NCBI RefSeq assembly: GCF_000011305.1
Contig: NC_004369.1
Coordinates: 1,488,001 to 1,552,000, forward strand
Origin: Corynebacterium efficiens YS-314
GTDB taxonomy: Bacteria; Actinomycetota; Actinomycetes; Mycobacteriales; Mycobacteriaceae
Reading direction: 5' to 3'
Length of the DNA stretch: 64,000 bases
Shown here: piece by piece, positions 18,228 to 27,227 of the stretch
Layout of the letters: the number at the start of each line of letters is the position of its first letter
Numbering within the stretch: the stretch's first letter is position 1
Program-made: the position numbers and the translations under genes
The notes under the pieces: model-generated
The model's database searches: none
What the model saw: only the letters and a program-made list of their open reading frames with translations
Told to the model about the DNA's origin: nothing

Positions 18228-19931
18228 ATGTCAGACCTCAGCAGCACGACCCCGGCACCGGCTAACACCCCCGCACCGGTGCAGGTGCCCGCTGAAACCC
18301 TCTCCGCCGCCGGTGTGCTCGGGTGGGCGAGCAGGGCCGTGGCGGAACTCTCCGCCCGTCGCGCGGAGATCAACGCCCTCAATGTCTTCCCGGTCCCGGA
18401 CGCCGACACCGGCTCCAACATGACCCACACCATGGAGGCCGCCCTCAACGAGGCCCGCAAACTCGACCCCGACGCCACCGTCGCCCGTATCACCGAGGCC
18501 CTGGCCGTCGGCTCCGTGCGGGGCGCACGCGGCAACTCCGGGGTGGTGCTCAGCCAGGTGCTGCGCGCCATCGCCCAGGCCGCCGCCGACGGGGTGGTCG
18601 ACGGCCGCACCATCCAGAAATCCCTGTCCATCGCCCGGTCCCTGGTGGACCGCGCCATCACCGATCCCGTCGAGGGCACCGTGGTCACCGTCCTGCGGGC
18701 CGCCGCCATCGCCGCGGAACAGGCCGTGGAGGAGGGATACGGATCGCTGACCGAGGTGGTCAACCACGCCGTCTGGGCCGCCCGCACCGCCCTGGCCCGC
18801 ACCCCCTCCCAGCTCGAGGTCCTGCGCGAGGCCGGGGTGGTCGATGCCGGGGGACAGGGACTGGTCATCCTCCTGGAGAGCCTCCAGCAGCAGATCACCG
18901 GTGCCCCCGGCCCCGACGGTGGTCTGGACGCCGGCACCCAGACCGGCACCCGCTCCCCGGAGGGTGCCTCCCGGCCCATCACCATCGACCATGACTCCCA
19001 CGGCAGGGTCGGCGACCTGGAGGTGATGTTCTACCTCACCTGTGCGCAGGCCGAGGACTTCGATGCGCTCCAGCAGGAGATCGCCGGTCTCGGCGACAGC
19101 CTGCTCATCGCCCGTGAATCCGACACCCGCGGCACCGTGCACATCCATTCGCGCCGGGCCGGTGAGGTCATCGAGGCGGCCTTCCGGGCCGGTGAGGTCA
19201 CCCACCTGCGCCTGGAGATCCTCCCGGAGGCACACTCCACTGAGGTGCCACGCCGTGTGCTCATCGCGGTCACCCCGCATGGTTCACTCGCGGATCTCTA
19301 CCGGAGCGCCGGGGCCACCGTGGTCACCCGTGATACCGCGGAACTGACCGAGGCGGAACCGTCCAATGAGATCGTCTCGGAGATCGTCGCCGCGGCCCGG
19401 GCCACCCGGGCCGATGAGGTGATCCTGCTGCCCAACGGTCTGTTGACCAAACGGGAGCTGGTCTCCATTGAGCGCTCCAGCCACGCCTTCGAGCAGGCTG
19501 TGACCATCCTGCCCACCTCCACGCTGGTCGCCGGGATCGCGGCCCTGTCCCTCCACGACCCCAGTCAACCCTTAGGCGTTGATTCCTACGCCATGGCGGA
19601 GGCGGCCAGCGCGATGCGCACCGCCGAGCTGCGCGTGGCCGGCAGCGCCGCCCTCACCCAGGCGGGCGCCTGTTCCAAGGGGGACCTGTTGGCGTTCTCC
19701 GGCCAGGAGATCCTGCTCATCGCGGAGGAACTCAACGATGCACTGTCCCGCACCTGCCTGCGGCTGCTGGACGGCGGTGGGGAACAGGTGACCCTGCTCA
19801 TCGCCCGCGACCGCGAGAAGGACTTCGACGAGGACACCTTCCGCCGTGGCCTGGGCACCCATTCCCGTGTGGATCTGACCGTCTACCCGGCATCCGGAAT
19901 GGAGAATCTCGTGGAGATCGGGGTGGAGTAG
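18228..19931 (+). CDS. DAK2-domain protein (fatty-acid kinase FakA/YloV-like)
   Basis: 567 aa. The N-terminal DAK2/DhaL-like ATP-binding domain is clear: NALNVFPVPDADTGSNMT holds the Mg-binding aspartates, and ALAVGSVRGARGNSGVVLSQ follows. The C-terminal DegV-like half has ADEVILLPNG. Relatives phosphorylate fatty acids bound to a FakB/DegV partner in Firmicutes; in actinobacteria the substrate is unproven. A proline/threonine-rich start (residues 1-25) precedes the domain. TAAAGT at 18214-18219, 8 nt before the ATG, suggests a leaderless start. recG follows 4 bp after the stop, so the two are co-transcribed. Confidence 0.87.
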   Translation: MSDLSSTTPAPANTPAPVQVPAETLSAAGVLGWASRAVAELSARRAEINALNVFPVPDADTGSNMTHTMEAALNEARKLDPDATVARITEALAVGSVRGARGNSGVVLSQVLRAIAQAAADGVVDGRTIQKSLSIARSLVDRAITDPVEGTVVTVLRAAAIAAEQAVEEGYGSLTEVVNHAVWAARTALARTPSQLEVLREAGVVDAGGQGLVILLESLQQQITGAPGPDGGLDAGTQTGTRSPEGASRPITIDHDSHGRVGDLEVMFYLTCAQAEDFDALQQEIAGLGDSLLIARESDTRGTVHIHSRRAGEVIEAAFRAGEVTHLRLEILPEAHSTEVPRRVLIAVTPHGSLADLYRSAGATVVTRDTAELTEAEPSNEIVSEIVAAARATRADEVILLPNGLLTKRELVSIERSSHAFEQAVTILPTSTLVAGIAALSLHDPSQPLGVDSYAMAEAASAMRTAELRVAGSAALTQAGACSKGDLLAFSGQEILLIAEELNDALSRTCLRLLDGGGEQVTLLIARDREKDFDEDTFRRGLGTHSRVDLTVYPASGMENLVEIGVE

Positions 19932-19935
19932 GCAG

Positions 19936-22059
19936 ATGCTCGGCTGGCATGACACCCGCCTGCTCAAGGACATCCTCCCCGTCAAGGAGGCCCGCGCCAT
20001 TGAGAAGGCACTCGGTTACACCACCGCCGGGGAACTGCTGCGCCACAATGTGCGCAAATACTCCCACCACGGTTCCGGCGTTGATCTGGGTGCGGCAGAG
20101 GAGGGGGATCTGGTCACCGTCGTCGGTGAGGTGGTCCACGCCGCCAAGTCCTATACCCGTACCGGCAAGCTGCTCTACAAGATCATCGTCGCCGGTGAAT
20201 CCGAACAGGTGACCATCTCCTTCTTCGGTGCGCCCTATGTCCCGAAACTGCTGCCCCAGGGGGTGCGGGCGATGTTCACGGGCAAGGTGAAGTTCTTCCG
20301 TCGACAGCCGCAGCTGACCCACCCGGAGTTCATCGTCATCCCCGATGCCGGCTCCGGCGGCAAGGTGACCGGCACCGGCGGCATGAAGGCCCTGGCCGCC
20401 TACGGTGATGTGGAGGAGGTCGCCCGCAGCCTGGTCGAGCGGGAGTACCTGCCCATCTATTCCGGCACCGCGTCGATGACCACCTGGCGGATCATGGCCG
20501 CCATCCAGCGTGTCCTGGAGACCATGCCACCCGTGCCGGAACCACTGGGTGACACCCCACCCGGCATGCCCAGCTTCGAGCAGGCCCTGCGCGGCATCCA
20601 CGATCCCGGGGCGGAGGGACCCGGCGCGTATGTGGACCGCCTCAAGTACAACGAGGCCCTGTCCCTGGCCACCGTGATGGCGTTGCGACGCGCCGACACC
20701 GCCTCCCGCAAGGCCCCGCCGTGCCCCCGGGCTCTCGGCGGGCAGCAGCGCGCCCTCATCGAGTCGCTGCCGTTCCCCCTGACCGAGGGGCAGAAAACCG
20801 TCACCCGCGAGATCAGCGCCGACATGGAACAACGCACACCCATGTCGCGTCTGCTCCAGGGTGAGGTCGGTTCGGGCAAGACCATCGTGTCCCTGCTGGC
20901 CATGCTCCAGGCCATCGACTCGGGCCGCCAGTGCGCGATGCTCGCCCCGACCGAGGTACTGGCCACCCAGCATGCCCGCAGCCTCACCACCATCCTGGGT
21001 GATGCGGGTGTCCAGGCCAGCGTCGTCCTGCTCACCGGGTCGATGAGCACCAAGGTGCGCCGGGAGGCGCTGCTCAATGTGATCTCCGGGCAGGCGGACA
21101 TCGTGGTGGGCACCCACGCCATCATCCAGGACACCGTCGAGTTCTTCGATCTCGGCCTGGTGGTGGTTGATGAGCAGCACCGTTTCGGTGTGGAACAGCG
21201 TGACCGCCTGCGCACCAAGGGCCGGGAGGGGCTGACCCCGCACCTGCTGGTCATGACCGCCACCCCGATCCCGCGCACCATCGCCATGACCGTCTTCGGT
21301 GATCTGGCGGTGTCCACCCTGCGGGAACTGCCCGGCGGGAGGCGGCCGATCCAGACATCGGTGGTCCCGGCGGAGAAACCGGCGTGGATGAAACGGGCGT
21401 GGGAACGCATCGGGGAGGAGGTCAGCGCGGGCCACCAGGCCTATGTGGTCTGTCCCCGCATCGAGGGCGACGGCGGTGTGGTGAAAATTCACGACACCCT
21501 GCAGCACCGGACCTTCCGTGATCTCACCGTCGGCATGCTGCACGGACGCATGGACCCGGAGACCAAGGACCAGGTCATGCGGGACTTCGCCACCGGTGGG
21601 ATCGATGTGCTGGTGTCCACCACGGTCATCGAGGTCGGCATCGACGTGGCCAACGCCACCGTCATGCTCATCCTGGAGGCCGACCGTTTCGGTGTCTCCC
21701 AGATCCATCAGCTGCGCGGTCGCGTCGGCCGAGGTGGGTTCGCCTCCCTGTGTCTGCTCCACACCGGTTTCGCCCTCGACTCCCCGCAGATGGGGCGCCT
21801 GCAGGCGATCGCCAACACCTCCGATGGGTTCGCCCTGTCCGAACTGGACCTCAAGGTCCGGCAGGAGGGCGATATCCTGGGTACCTCGCAGTCCGGCAGC
21901 GACACCAAACTGCAGTATCTGTCGCTGCTCACGGATCAGAAGATCATCGAACGCGCCACCGCGGACGCCGCCGAGCTGGTGGCCCGCGACCCCCAGACTG
22001 CCATGGCGCTGGTCAGTGACATCGCCCGCGACAATCAGGATTATCTGGAGAAGACCTGA
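19936..22059 (+). CDS. recG: ATP-dependent DNA helicase RecG
   Basis: Branch-migrating helicase that reverses stalled forks and processes recombination junctions. 707 aa. The N-terminal wedge/OB domain covers roughly residues 1-250. Helicase motif I is LLQGEVGSGKTIVSLLAM (about 310), motif II is VVDEQHRFGVEQR, motif III is VMTATPIPRT. Motif VI lies in QLRGRVGRGG. STTVIEVGIDV is typical of RecG. The ATG lies 4 bp after the DAK2 stop. Confidence 0.96.
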   Translation: MLGWHDTRLLKDILPVKEARAIEKALGYTTAGELLRHNVRKYSHHGSGVDLGAAEEGDLVTVVGEVVHAAKSYTRTGKLLYKIIVAGESEQVTISFFGAPYVPKLLPQGVRAMFTGKVKFFRRQPQLTHPEFIVIPDAGSGGKVTGTGGMKALAAYGDVEEVARSLVEREYLPIYSGTASMTTWRIMAAIQRVLETMPPVPEPLGDTPPGMPSFEQALRGIHDPGAEGPGAYVDRLKYNEALSLATVMALRRADTASRKAPPCPRALGGQQRALIESLPFPLTEGQKTVTREISADMEQRTPMSRLLQGEVGSGKTIVSLLAMLQAIDSGRQCAMLAPTEVLATQHARSLTTILGDAGVQASVVLLTGSMSTKVRREALLNVISGQADIVVGTHAIIQDTVEFFDLGLVVVDEQHRFGVEQRDRLRTKGREGLTPHLLVMTATPIPRTIAMTVFGDLAVSTLRELPGGRRPIQTSVVPAEKPAWMKRAWERIGEEVSAGHQAYVVCPRIEGDGGVVKIHDTLQHRTFRDLTVGMLHGRMDPETKDQVMRDFATGGIDVLVSTTVIEVGIDVANATVMLILEADRFGVSQIHQLRGRVGRGGFASLCLLHTGFALDSPQMGRLQAIANTSDGFALSELDLKVRQEGDILGTSQSGSDTKLQYLSLLTDQKIIERATADAAELVARDPQTAMALVSDIARDNQDYLEKT

Positions 22060-22110
22060 ATCATTTACCCCTGCACCGGGTTCAGGTCACTCTGCGTTAG
22101 TCTGTAACAC

Positions 22111-22323
22111 ATGAAGATCTGCGCACCCTTTGCCGGAATCGTCCACTATTTCGTCGCTGAAGGCGATGCCGTTGCCACCGGTGAACAACTCGGCACGGTG
22201 GAGGCGGTCAAACTCGAGGCACCCATCCTGGCACCCGGCCCCGGCGTGGTCGCCTCCGTGGCGTTCGATGACTTCTCCGATGTCACCGGCGGCGATGAAC
22301 TACTCACCCTGGAGGCCAAATAA
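22111..22323 (+). CDS. Stand-alone biotinyl/lipoyl-attachment domain protein (BCCP-like)
   Basis: Only 70 aa, a single biotinyl-domain barrel: ICAPFAGIV at the start, EGDAVATGEQLGTVEAVKLEAP around residues 18-46, and ending DELLTLEAK. The usual biotinylation motif AMKM appears as AVKL; the target lysine (about residue 43) is kept but both methionines are replaced. TAGTCT at 22098-22103 lies 7 nt before the ATG, so it looks leaderless. In mycobacteria the position between recG and rsmD is held by pyruvate carboxylase, whose C-terminal domain is of this type. The gene may be what remains of it, or a real carrier for an acyl-CoA carboxylase. Confidence 0.78.
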   Translation: MKICAPFAGIVHYFVAEGDAVATGEQLGTVEAVKLEAPILAPGPGVVASVAFDDFSDVTGGDELLTLEAK

Positions 22324-22325
22324 TC

Positions 22326-22934
22326 ATGGGACAGACCCGCATCATCTCCGGTGAGGCCCGGGGCCGTAAGATCCAGATCCCGCCGTCCGGGACCCGCCCC
22401 ACCTCCGACCGTGCACGCGAGGGCCTGTTCTCCTCCCTGCAGGTCCGGTTCGGTTTCGAGGGGCAGGTGGTCCTCGATCTCTTCGCCGGTTCCGGTGCGC
22501 TCGGCCTGGAGGCCGCCTCCCGTGGCGCCGATGAGGTCGTGCTGGTGGAGAGCCACTCCAAGGCCGCGCAGATCATCCGCGCCAATGCAGGTGTGGTCAA
22601 CCACCCCGATGTCCACGTCGTGGAGATGAAGGCCTCGACCTATCTGGCCACCGCACCGGATGCGCATTTCACCATGGTGCTGGCTGATCCACCGTATGAG
22701 CTGGCCGATGAATCGGTCGTCGAGATGCTCCACGCGCTGACCCCGAAGCTTCTCGACGGCGCGGTCGTCGTCGTCGAGCGCCACGTCGGTTCCCCGGAGA
22801 CCGCCTGGCCGGCCTGGTTCGTGCCCACCACCCAGAAACTCAAGAAGCGCACCTACGGCACCGCCCGGATGGACATGGCTGTCTTCGACGCGGAACTGCT
22901 GAACAGCGACGACACCGAACAGGAGAACCCATGA
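22326..22934 (+). CDS. rsmD: 16S rRNA (guanine966-N2)-methyltransferase
   Basis: Methylates G966 of 16S rRNA in the small subunit using SAM. 202 aa. It starts MGQTRIISGEARGR, with RPTSDRAREGLFSSL next, the SAM loop VLDLFAGSGALGLEAASRGA, and the catalytic ADPPYEL motif. It starts 2 bp after the biotinyl-domain gene. Its stop overlaps the coaD ATG by 4 bp, the widespread rsmD-coaD pairing. Confidence 0.95.
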   Translation: MGQTRIISGEARGRKIQIPPSGTRPTSDRAREGLFSSLQVRFGFEGQVVLDLFAGSGALGLEAASRGADEVVLVESHSKAAQIIRANAGVVNHPDVHVVEMKASTYLATAPDAHFTMVLADPPYELADESVVEMLHALTPKLLDGAVVVVERHVGSPETAWPAWFVPTTQKLKKRTYGTARMDMAVFDAELLNSDDTEQENP

Positions 22935-23410
22935 AAGCCGTCTGCCCCGGATCCTTCGACCCCATCACGCTCGGCCACCTGGATATCATCACCCGCGCCG
23001 CCGCCCAGTTCGAGGAGGTCACCGTCCTGGTCACCGCCAACCCGAACAAGAACTCCGGCCTGTTCACCGTCGAGGAGCGTATGGATCTCATCCGTCGGTC
23101 CACCGCGCACCTGAGCAATGTCAAGGTGGACACCTGGGCCACCCTGCTGGTGGACTACACCACCGCCCACGGCATCGGTGCGCTGGTCAAGGGCCTGCGC
23201 AGCTCCCTGGACTACGAGTATGAGCTGCCCATGGCGCAGATGAACAGGCGCCTGTCGGGTGTGGACACCTTCTTCCTGCTCACCGACGAGAAGTACGGCT
23301 ATGTCTCCTCCACGCTGTGCAAGGAGGTCGCCCGCTACGGCGGGGACGTTTCCGGCCTGCTGCCCGAGGTGGTCGTCGACGCCGTGAAGCAGAAGTACAC
23401 CCAGCAGTAG
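22931..23410 (+). CDS. coaD: Phosphopantetheine adenylyltransferase
   Basis: Fourth step of coenzyme A synthesis: adenylates 4'-phosphopantetheine to dephospho-CoA. 159 aa. CPGSFDPITLGHLDII carries the nucleotidyl-transferase T/HxGH motif, and YGYVSSTLCKEVARYGG is the C-terminal ISSTxVR-type motif. ATGA overlap with rsmD. coaE, the next enzyme of the pathway, is also in this window, at 42 kb. Confidence 0.96.
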   Translation: MKAVCPGSFDPITLGHLDIITRAAAQFEEVTVLVTANPNKNSGLFTVEERMDLIRRSTAHLSNVKVDTWATLLVDYTTAHGIGALVKGLRSSLDYEYELPMAQMNRRLSGVDTFFLLTDEKYGYVSSTLCKEVARYGGDVSGLLPEVVVDAVKQKYTQQ

Positions 23411-23412
23411 CG

Positions 23413-24156
23413 GTGGACGCGGCGGCGATCTTCGGCATCGTCCTGCTCGGTGCCTGCGTCCAGCGCGTCTCCGGTATGGGCCTGGGCCTGGTCGCCGCCC
23501 CGATACTCGCGGTGCTCCTCGGACCGGTGGAGGGCATCCTGGTCAGTAATGTCCTGGCTGTCATCAACGCCTCCATGACCACGGTGGTGCGCCGCCGCGA
23601 TGTGGACTGGCGCCAGTTCGTGCTGATCTCCCCGGTGCTGGTGGTCGGCGCCGTACCGGCCGCCTGGCTGCTCACCGTCGCCGACACCCCGGTGCTGCTC
23701 GCCAGCGTCGGCGTCCTCATGCTGTGCGCCCTGGGCTTGTCGACGTTCGGACAGTCCCGCATCCCACCCGTGAGAACCAGGGCAGCGCCACTCATTGCCG
23801 GTGTGGCCGCCGGTTTCATGAACACCCTGGCCGCCATCGCCGCCCCCGCCCTGACCGTCTATGCGCAGGCCACCCGCTGGGAGCAGCGCAGTTTCTCCGC
23901 CACCCTCCAGCCGATCTTCCTCATGGCGGGGATCATCGCCGTGGCGGTGAAGGTGCTCGGTGGGGCAGCGGATCTGGACAACACCGATGTCTGGGTGTGG
24001 CCCGCCGGTATCGGGGGCATGATCTGCGGCATCCTCCTGGGTTCCCTGCTGAGCACCCGCATTCCGACCACCACCGCGCGCAGGATCGCCCTGATGATTG
24101 CCACCGCGGGTGCCGTGGTGGTGCTGGTCCGCGGTATCAGCGGAGCGATCGGGTAG
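23413..24156 (+). CDS. TSUP (TauE/SafE)-family membrane permease
   Basis: About 247 aa, strongly hydrophobic with roughly 8 helices. Near the N-terminus it has ACVQRVSGMGLGLVAAPILA, and after the mid-protein loop AGVAAGFMNTLAAIAAPALT, the two duplicated TSUP motifs with G and P residues. The family exports or imports sulfite, sulfonates or other organic anions; the substrate here is unknown. GTG at 23413 is 2 bp after the coaD stop, so translation is probably coupled to coaD. A longer frame starting inside coaD is rejected. Confidence 0.82.
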   Translation: MDAAAIFGIVLLGACVQRVSGMGLGLVAAPILAVLLGPVEGILVSNVLAVINASMTTVVRRRDVDWRQFVLISPVLVVGAVPAAWLLTVADTPVLLASVGVLMLCALGLSTFGQSRIPPVRTRAAPLIAGVAAGFMNTLAAIAAPALTVYAQATRWEQRSFSATLQPIFLMAGIIAVAVKVLGGAADLDNTDVWVWPAGIGGMICGILLGSLLSTRIPTTTARRIALMIATAGAVVVLVRGISGAIG

Positions 24157-24191
24157 GTTGTGGGGTGTTCTTGAGCAAAGGAGGTGAGGGC

Positions 24192-24347
24192 GTGGCCAGA
24201 GACCGACGGATGTGGAAGATGACCCCGGAACAACTCCAGGAACATCTGATACTGAAAAACCGTGCACGACAGTTCACGGACAAGAAGAAGCAGAACGATA
24301 AAAGGGCCTGCCGGGATTTCTCCCGGCGGGCCCTCCCGCTTTCCTGA
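24192..24347 (+). CDS. Small basic protein, unknown
   Basis: 51 aa, GTG start with a near-perfect ribosome site (AAAGGAGGTGA, 24177-24187) 4 nt upstream. The peptide begins MARDRRMWKMTPEQLQ and is very rich in Lys and Arg (KKKQNDKR, RACRDFSRR). The last 15 codons coincide with a strong hairpin that is also the terminator between this gene and the convergent ABC transporter, an unusual overlap. The strong ribosome site is the main reason to believe it is translated. A nucleic-acid-binding role is a guess from charge alone. Confidence 0.6.
   Translation: MARDRRMWKMTPEQLQEHLILKNRARQFTDKKKQNDKRACRDFSRRALPLS
24303..24334. terminator. Hairpin between the micro-protein and the amino-acid ABC operon
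   Basis: AGGGCC-GCCGGGA pairs with TCCCGGC-GGCCCT around a TTTC loop. It lies in the last codons of the small gene and 20 bp beyond the stop of the ABC ATPase, so it may end both transcripts. No good U-tract. Confidence 0.65.
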
Positions 24348-24352
24348 TCCCG

Positions 24353-25117
24353 TTACAGCAGGGAAGACAGGAATTCCTGCGTGCGTGTCTGCTGGGGGTT
24401 GTCCAGCACCTGCGCCGGGGTGCCGGCCTCCACGACGACACCGTCGGCCATGAACACGACCTGGTCGGCGACCTCACGGGCGAAACCCATCTCGTGGGTG
24501 ACCACCAGCATGGTCATGCCGTCGTCGGCAAGCTGACGCATCACGCGCAGCACCTCGCCGACGAGTTCGGGATCGAGGGCAGAGGTCGGTTCGTCGAAAA
24601 GCATCAGCTTGGGGTCCATCGCGACGGCGCGCGCGATCGCCACGCGCTGCTGCTGCCCACCGGAAAGCTGCACGGGGTAGGCGTCGGCCTTGTGGGCGAG
24701 CCCGACCTGCTCGAGGAGTTCCATTGCGCGGGCGCGGGCGGCCTTCTCCGGCTGGCGTTTGACGTGGATGGGGGCTTCGATGATGTTGTCGATGACGGTG
24801 CGGTGGGGGAACAGGTTGAACTGCTGGAACACCATGCCGATATCGGCGCGCTGGCGGGCGGCGTCCTTCTCGGAGATCTCATAGAGCACCCCGTCGCGCT
24901 CGCGGTAGCCGATGAGATCCCCATCGACGTAGAGGCGACCGGCGTTGACCTTCTCCAGGTGGTTGACACACCGCAGCATGGTGGATTTGCCGGAACCGGA
25001 GGGGCCGATCAGGCAGGTCACTGATCCCTTGGGTACCTGCAGGTCAATGCCCTTGAGCACCTCGAGGCGGCCGAAGTTCTTGCACACCTGCTGGGCGTCG
25101 ATCATGAGGGGGGTCAT
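24353..25117 (-). CDS. Polar amino-acid ABC transporter, ATP-binding subunit
   Basis: 254 aa ATPase of the GlnQ/HisP class. Walker A is [17 protein letters not shown], the Q-loop region is [10 protein letters not shown], the signature is [14 protein letters not shown], Walker B is [14 protein letters not shown], and the H-loop is [18 protein letters not shown] is typical of amino-acid importers. The GTG/ATG region of this gene directly abuts the stop of the permease upstream, with which it forms one operon (binding protein, permease, ATPase). Confidence 0.93.
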   Translation of the reverse strand: MTPLMIDAQQVCKNFGRLEVLKGIDLQVPKGSVTCLIGPSGSGKSTMLRCVNHLEKVNAGRLYVDGDLIGYRERDGVLYEISEKDAARQRADIGMVFQQFNLFPHRTVIDNIIEAPIHVKRQPEKAARARAMELLEQVGLAHKADAYPVQLSGGQQQRVAIARAVAMDPKLMLFDEPTSALDPELVGEVLRVMRQLADDGMTMLVVTHEMGFAREVADQVVFMADGVVVEAGTPAQVLDNPQQTRTQEFLSSLL

Positions 25118-26074
25118 CTATCTGTTCTCCTTCGGCGTATCAGGCACGACATTGACGTTGCCGGGGATGGCACCTTCGGCATCGGCCAGCGCGGCGAGCT
25201 GGCGGGCGGTGAGGTTGCGGGTGCTGCCCTTTTCAAAGTGCTTCTCCAGGTAGTACTGACCCACCATGAGCACCGAGGTGATCACCAGGTACCAGGTGGC
25301 GGCCACCAGCAGCATCGGGACCGGCTCGAACAGGGAGTAGGCGATGTCCATGCTGCGGCCGTAGAGCTCCAGGGAATACGGCACCGCCACCACCAGGGAG
25401 GTGGTCTTCAGCATGGAGATCAGCTCATTGCCGGTTGGCGGGATGATGATGCGCATCGCCTGGGGCAGCACCGTGCGGCGCATGGTCAGCGACCAGCCCA
25501 TGCCCAGGGCCTTGGACGCCTCCATCTGGCCCTCCGGCACGGCCTGGATACCGGAACGGACGATCTCGGCCATGTAGGCGGCCTCGTTCAGACCCAGACC
25601 CAGGACAGCGAGGATGAACATGTTGGACAGGAAGTTCTGTAGATCAATCTCCGCGAATCCGAGGTTCACGGTCTGGTAGAGCGAACCGAGCAGACCCCAG
25701 AACACCAGCTGGACGTAGATCGGGGTGCCACGGAAGATCCACAGGTACAGCCAGGCCACACCCTGCAGCACCGGGTTGCCGGACATGCGCATCACCGCCA
25801 GGGTGGCACCGAACACCACACCGATGATCATGGACAACACCGTGAGCGCAATGGTGTGCAGGGCGGCGGTGGCGATGCGGGTGTCAAAGAGGTAGGTCAG
25901 GTAGGTGTCCCAGCCGTAGGCCTCATTGTTGAGCGCGCCGATAATGAACCAGGCCAGCAGGGCCAGGATGATCGCGGCGGCGACCCACCTGCCGGGGTGG
26001 CGCAGTGGTCTGGCCTCGATGGGTTTCGGTGTGGCCCGGGTGGTGGCCCCACCGGGGGAAACAGGTTGTGACAT
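25118..26074 (-). CDS. Polar amino-acid ABC transporter, permease subunit
   Basis: 318 aa, HisM/GlnP type. A proline-rich cytoplasmic N-terminus (about 30 residues) precedes several helices. The ATPase-docking EAA loop reads EASKALGMGWSLTMRRTVLPQ (about residues 200-220), and FRGTPIYVQLVFWG is characteristic of amino-acid permeases. It also has an unusual C-terminal tail of about 40 polar residues after the last helix. It lies 55 bp after the binding-protein gene. Confidence 0.92.
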   Translation of the reverse strand: MSQPVSPGGATTRATPKPIEARPLRHPGRWVAAAIILALLAWFIIGALNNEAYGWDTYLTYLFDTRIATAALHTIALTVLSMIIGVVFGATLAVMRMSGNPVLQGVAWLYLWIFRGTPIYVQLVFWGLLGSLYQTVNLGFAEIDLQNFLSNMFILAVLGLGLNEAAYMAEIVRSGIQAVPEGQMEASKALGMGWSLTMRRTVLPQAMRIIIPPTGNELISMLKTTSLVVAVPYSLELYGRSMDIAYSLFEPVPMLLVAATWYLVITSVLMVGQYYLEKHFEKGSTRNLTARQLAALADAEGAIPGNVNVVPDTPKENR

Positions 26075-26129
26075 GTCACGTGTCCTTCTGGTGAAAGTGT
26101 GTGGAGAAGAAAATCAGGGATAGGTGGTG

Positions 26130-27077
26130 TTAACCGGCGAGCTGGTCGAGGGGCACCTCATTGATCAGTGCCTCCTCCAGCAGGCCCTCCTCGATGCCCC
26201 ACTGGGCGAGGATGCGTTCGTAATCACCGGTGTCGATGAGGTGCTGGAAGGCACGTGCCGCCACCGGGGTCAGTTCGGACTCCTTGGGCAGGGCAAACCC
26301 GAAGGGGGCGGCCATGAAGATGTCACCGACCAGTTCGATGCGGTCATCGGAGCGGGCCACCGCCCAGGCGGTGATGGGGGAGTCCGCGGCCAGGGCGTCC
26401 GCGCGGCCCAGGATCAGGGCGGTGGCGGCGGTATCGGCGGTGTCATAGGCCAGCACCGTGATGGGTTCCTTGCCTTCCGCCACGCACTGCTCGGACTTGG
26501 GGCGCACATCATCGGTTTCCGCGACGGTGGTGCGCTGCACCGCGATAGTCAAGCCGCAGGCATTGTCCGGGTCGATGTCCTCCTCACGGTCACTGCTCTG
26601 TGCCCACTGGACACCGGCGTAGAGGAAGTCGATGAAGTCGAAGTTCATCCGGCGTTCCTCATTGTCGGTGAACCCGGAGGCACCCATATCCACGGTGCCC
26701 GCCTGGACCGACGGCAGGATCAGGGAGAAATCCTGTTCCTGGGGCTGGTAATCCAGGCCCATCACACCGGCCATGGCGCGCGCCAGGTCCATCTCCACGC
26801 CGATGATCTCACCGTCGGAGTCCTTGAACTCAAACGGTGGGAACGGGGGATTGGCACCCGCGGTGAGCACACCACGCTCGGCCAGGGCGGCAGGCACCAT
26901 CGCCTCGATCTCCGGAACCGGTTCGGGAACGATCTGCTCCCACCCCTCCGGGGCGCCCTGTTCCTCGTTGGTCACACAGGATGTCAGGGCGAGTGAGGCT
27001 GCCACGGCACCGACCACGGCCGTGACGCCGCGCAGCATACGGTGGCTGCCACGCAATCGGGTCAAACTCTCAATCAT
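26130..27077 (-). CDS. Amino-acid ABC transporter substrate-binding lipoprotein
   Basis: About 315 aa. The signal peptide ends in a lipobox (ASLALTSC, Cys near residue 34), so it is anchored in the outer leaflet of the membrane. The mature protein has the SBP_bac_3 features: LTAGANPPFPPFEF, then GVEMDLARAMAGVMG and GFTDNEERRMNFDFIDFLY. MIESLTRL is preferred as start because it gives a compact signal peptide; an upstream ATG would bury it. First gene of the three-gene importer operon. The ligand is not assigned. Confidence 0.9.
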   Translation of the reverse strand: MIESLTRLRGSHRMLRGVTAVVGAVAASLALTSCVTNEEQGAPEGWEQIVPEPVPEIEAMVPAALAERGVLTAGANPPFPPFEFKDSDGEIIGVEMDLARAMAGVMGLDYQPQEQDFSLILPSVQAGTVDMGASGFTDNEERRMNFDFIDFLYAGVQWAQSSDREEDIDPDNACGLTIAVQRTTVAETDDVRPKSEQCVAEGKEPITVLAYDTADTAATALILGRADALAADSPITAWAVARSDDRIELVGDIFMAAPFGFALPKESELTPVAARAFQHLIDTGDYERILAQWGIEEGLLEEALINEVPLDQLAG

Positions 27078-27227
27078 AAGGGCAGATATTACAGGTAGGT
27101 GTGCCCATTGCCCGAAGCGCCGGTGGGCGGGGAACTGCCCGGAGCTGGGTGATCCGCCTTTATGGTGGGGGAACATCCCACCTTGGGATGGATAGCCGGG
27201 TACCTATGGCGCAGGTAGCGTGGAGTT

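Noticed and set aside
19798..21762. 654-aa open frame antisense to recG
   Set aside because: Low-complexity shadow frame; recG on the other strand has all helicase motifs.
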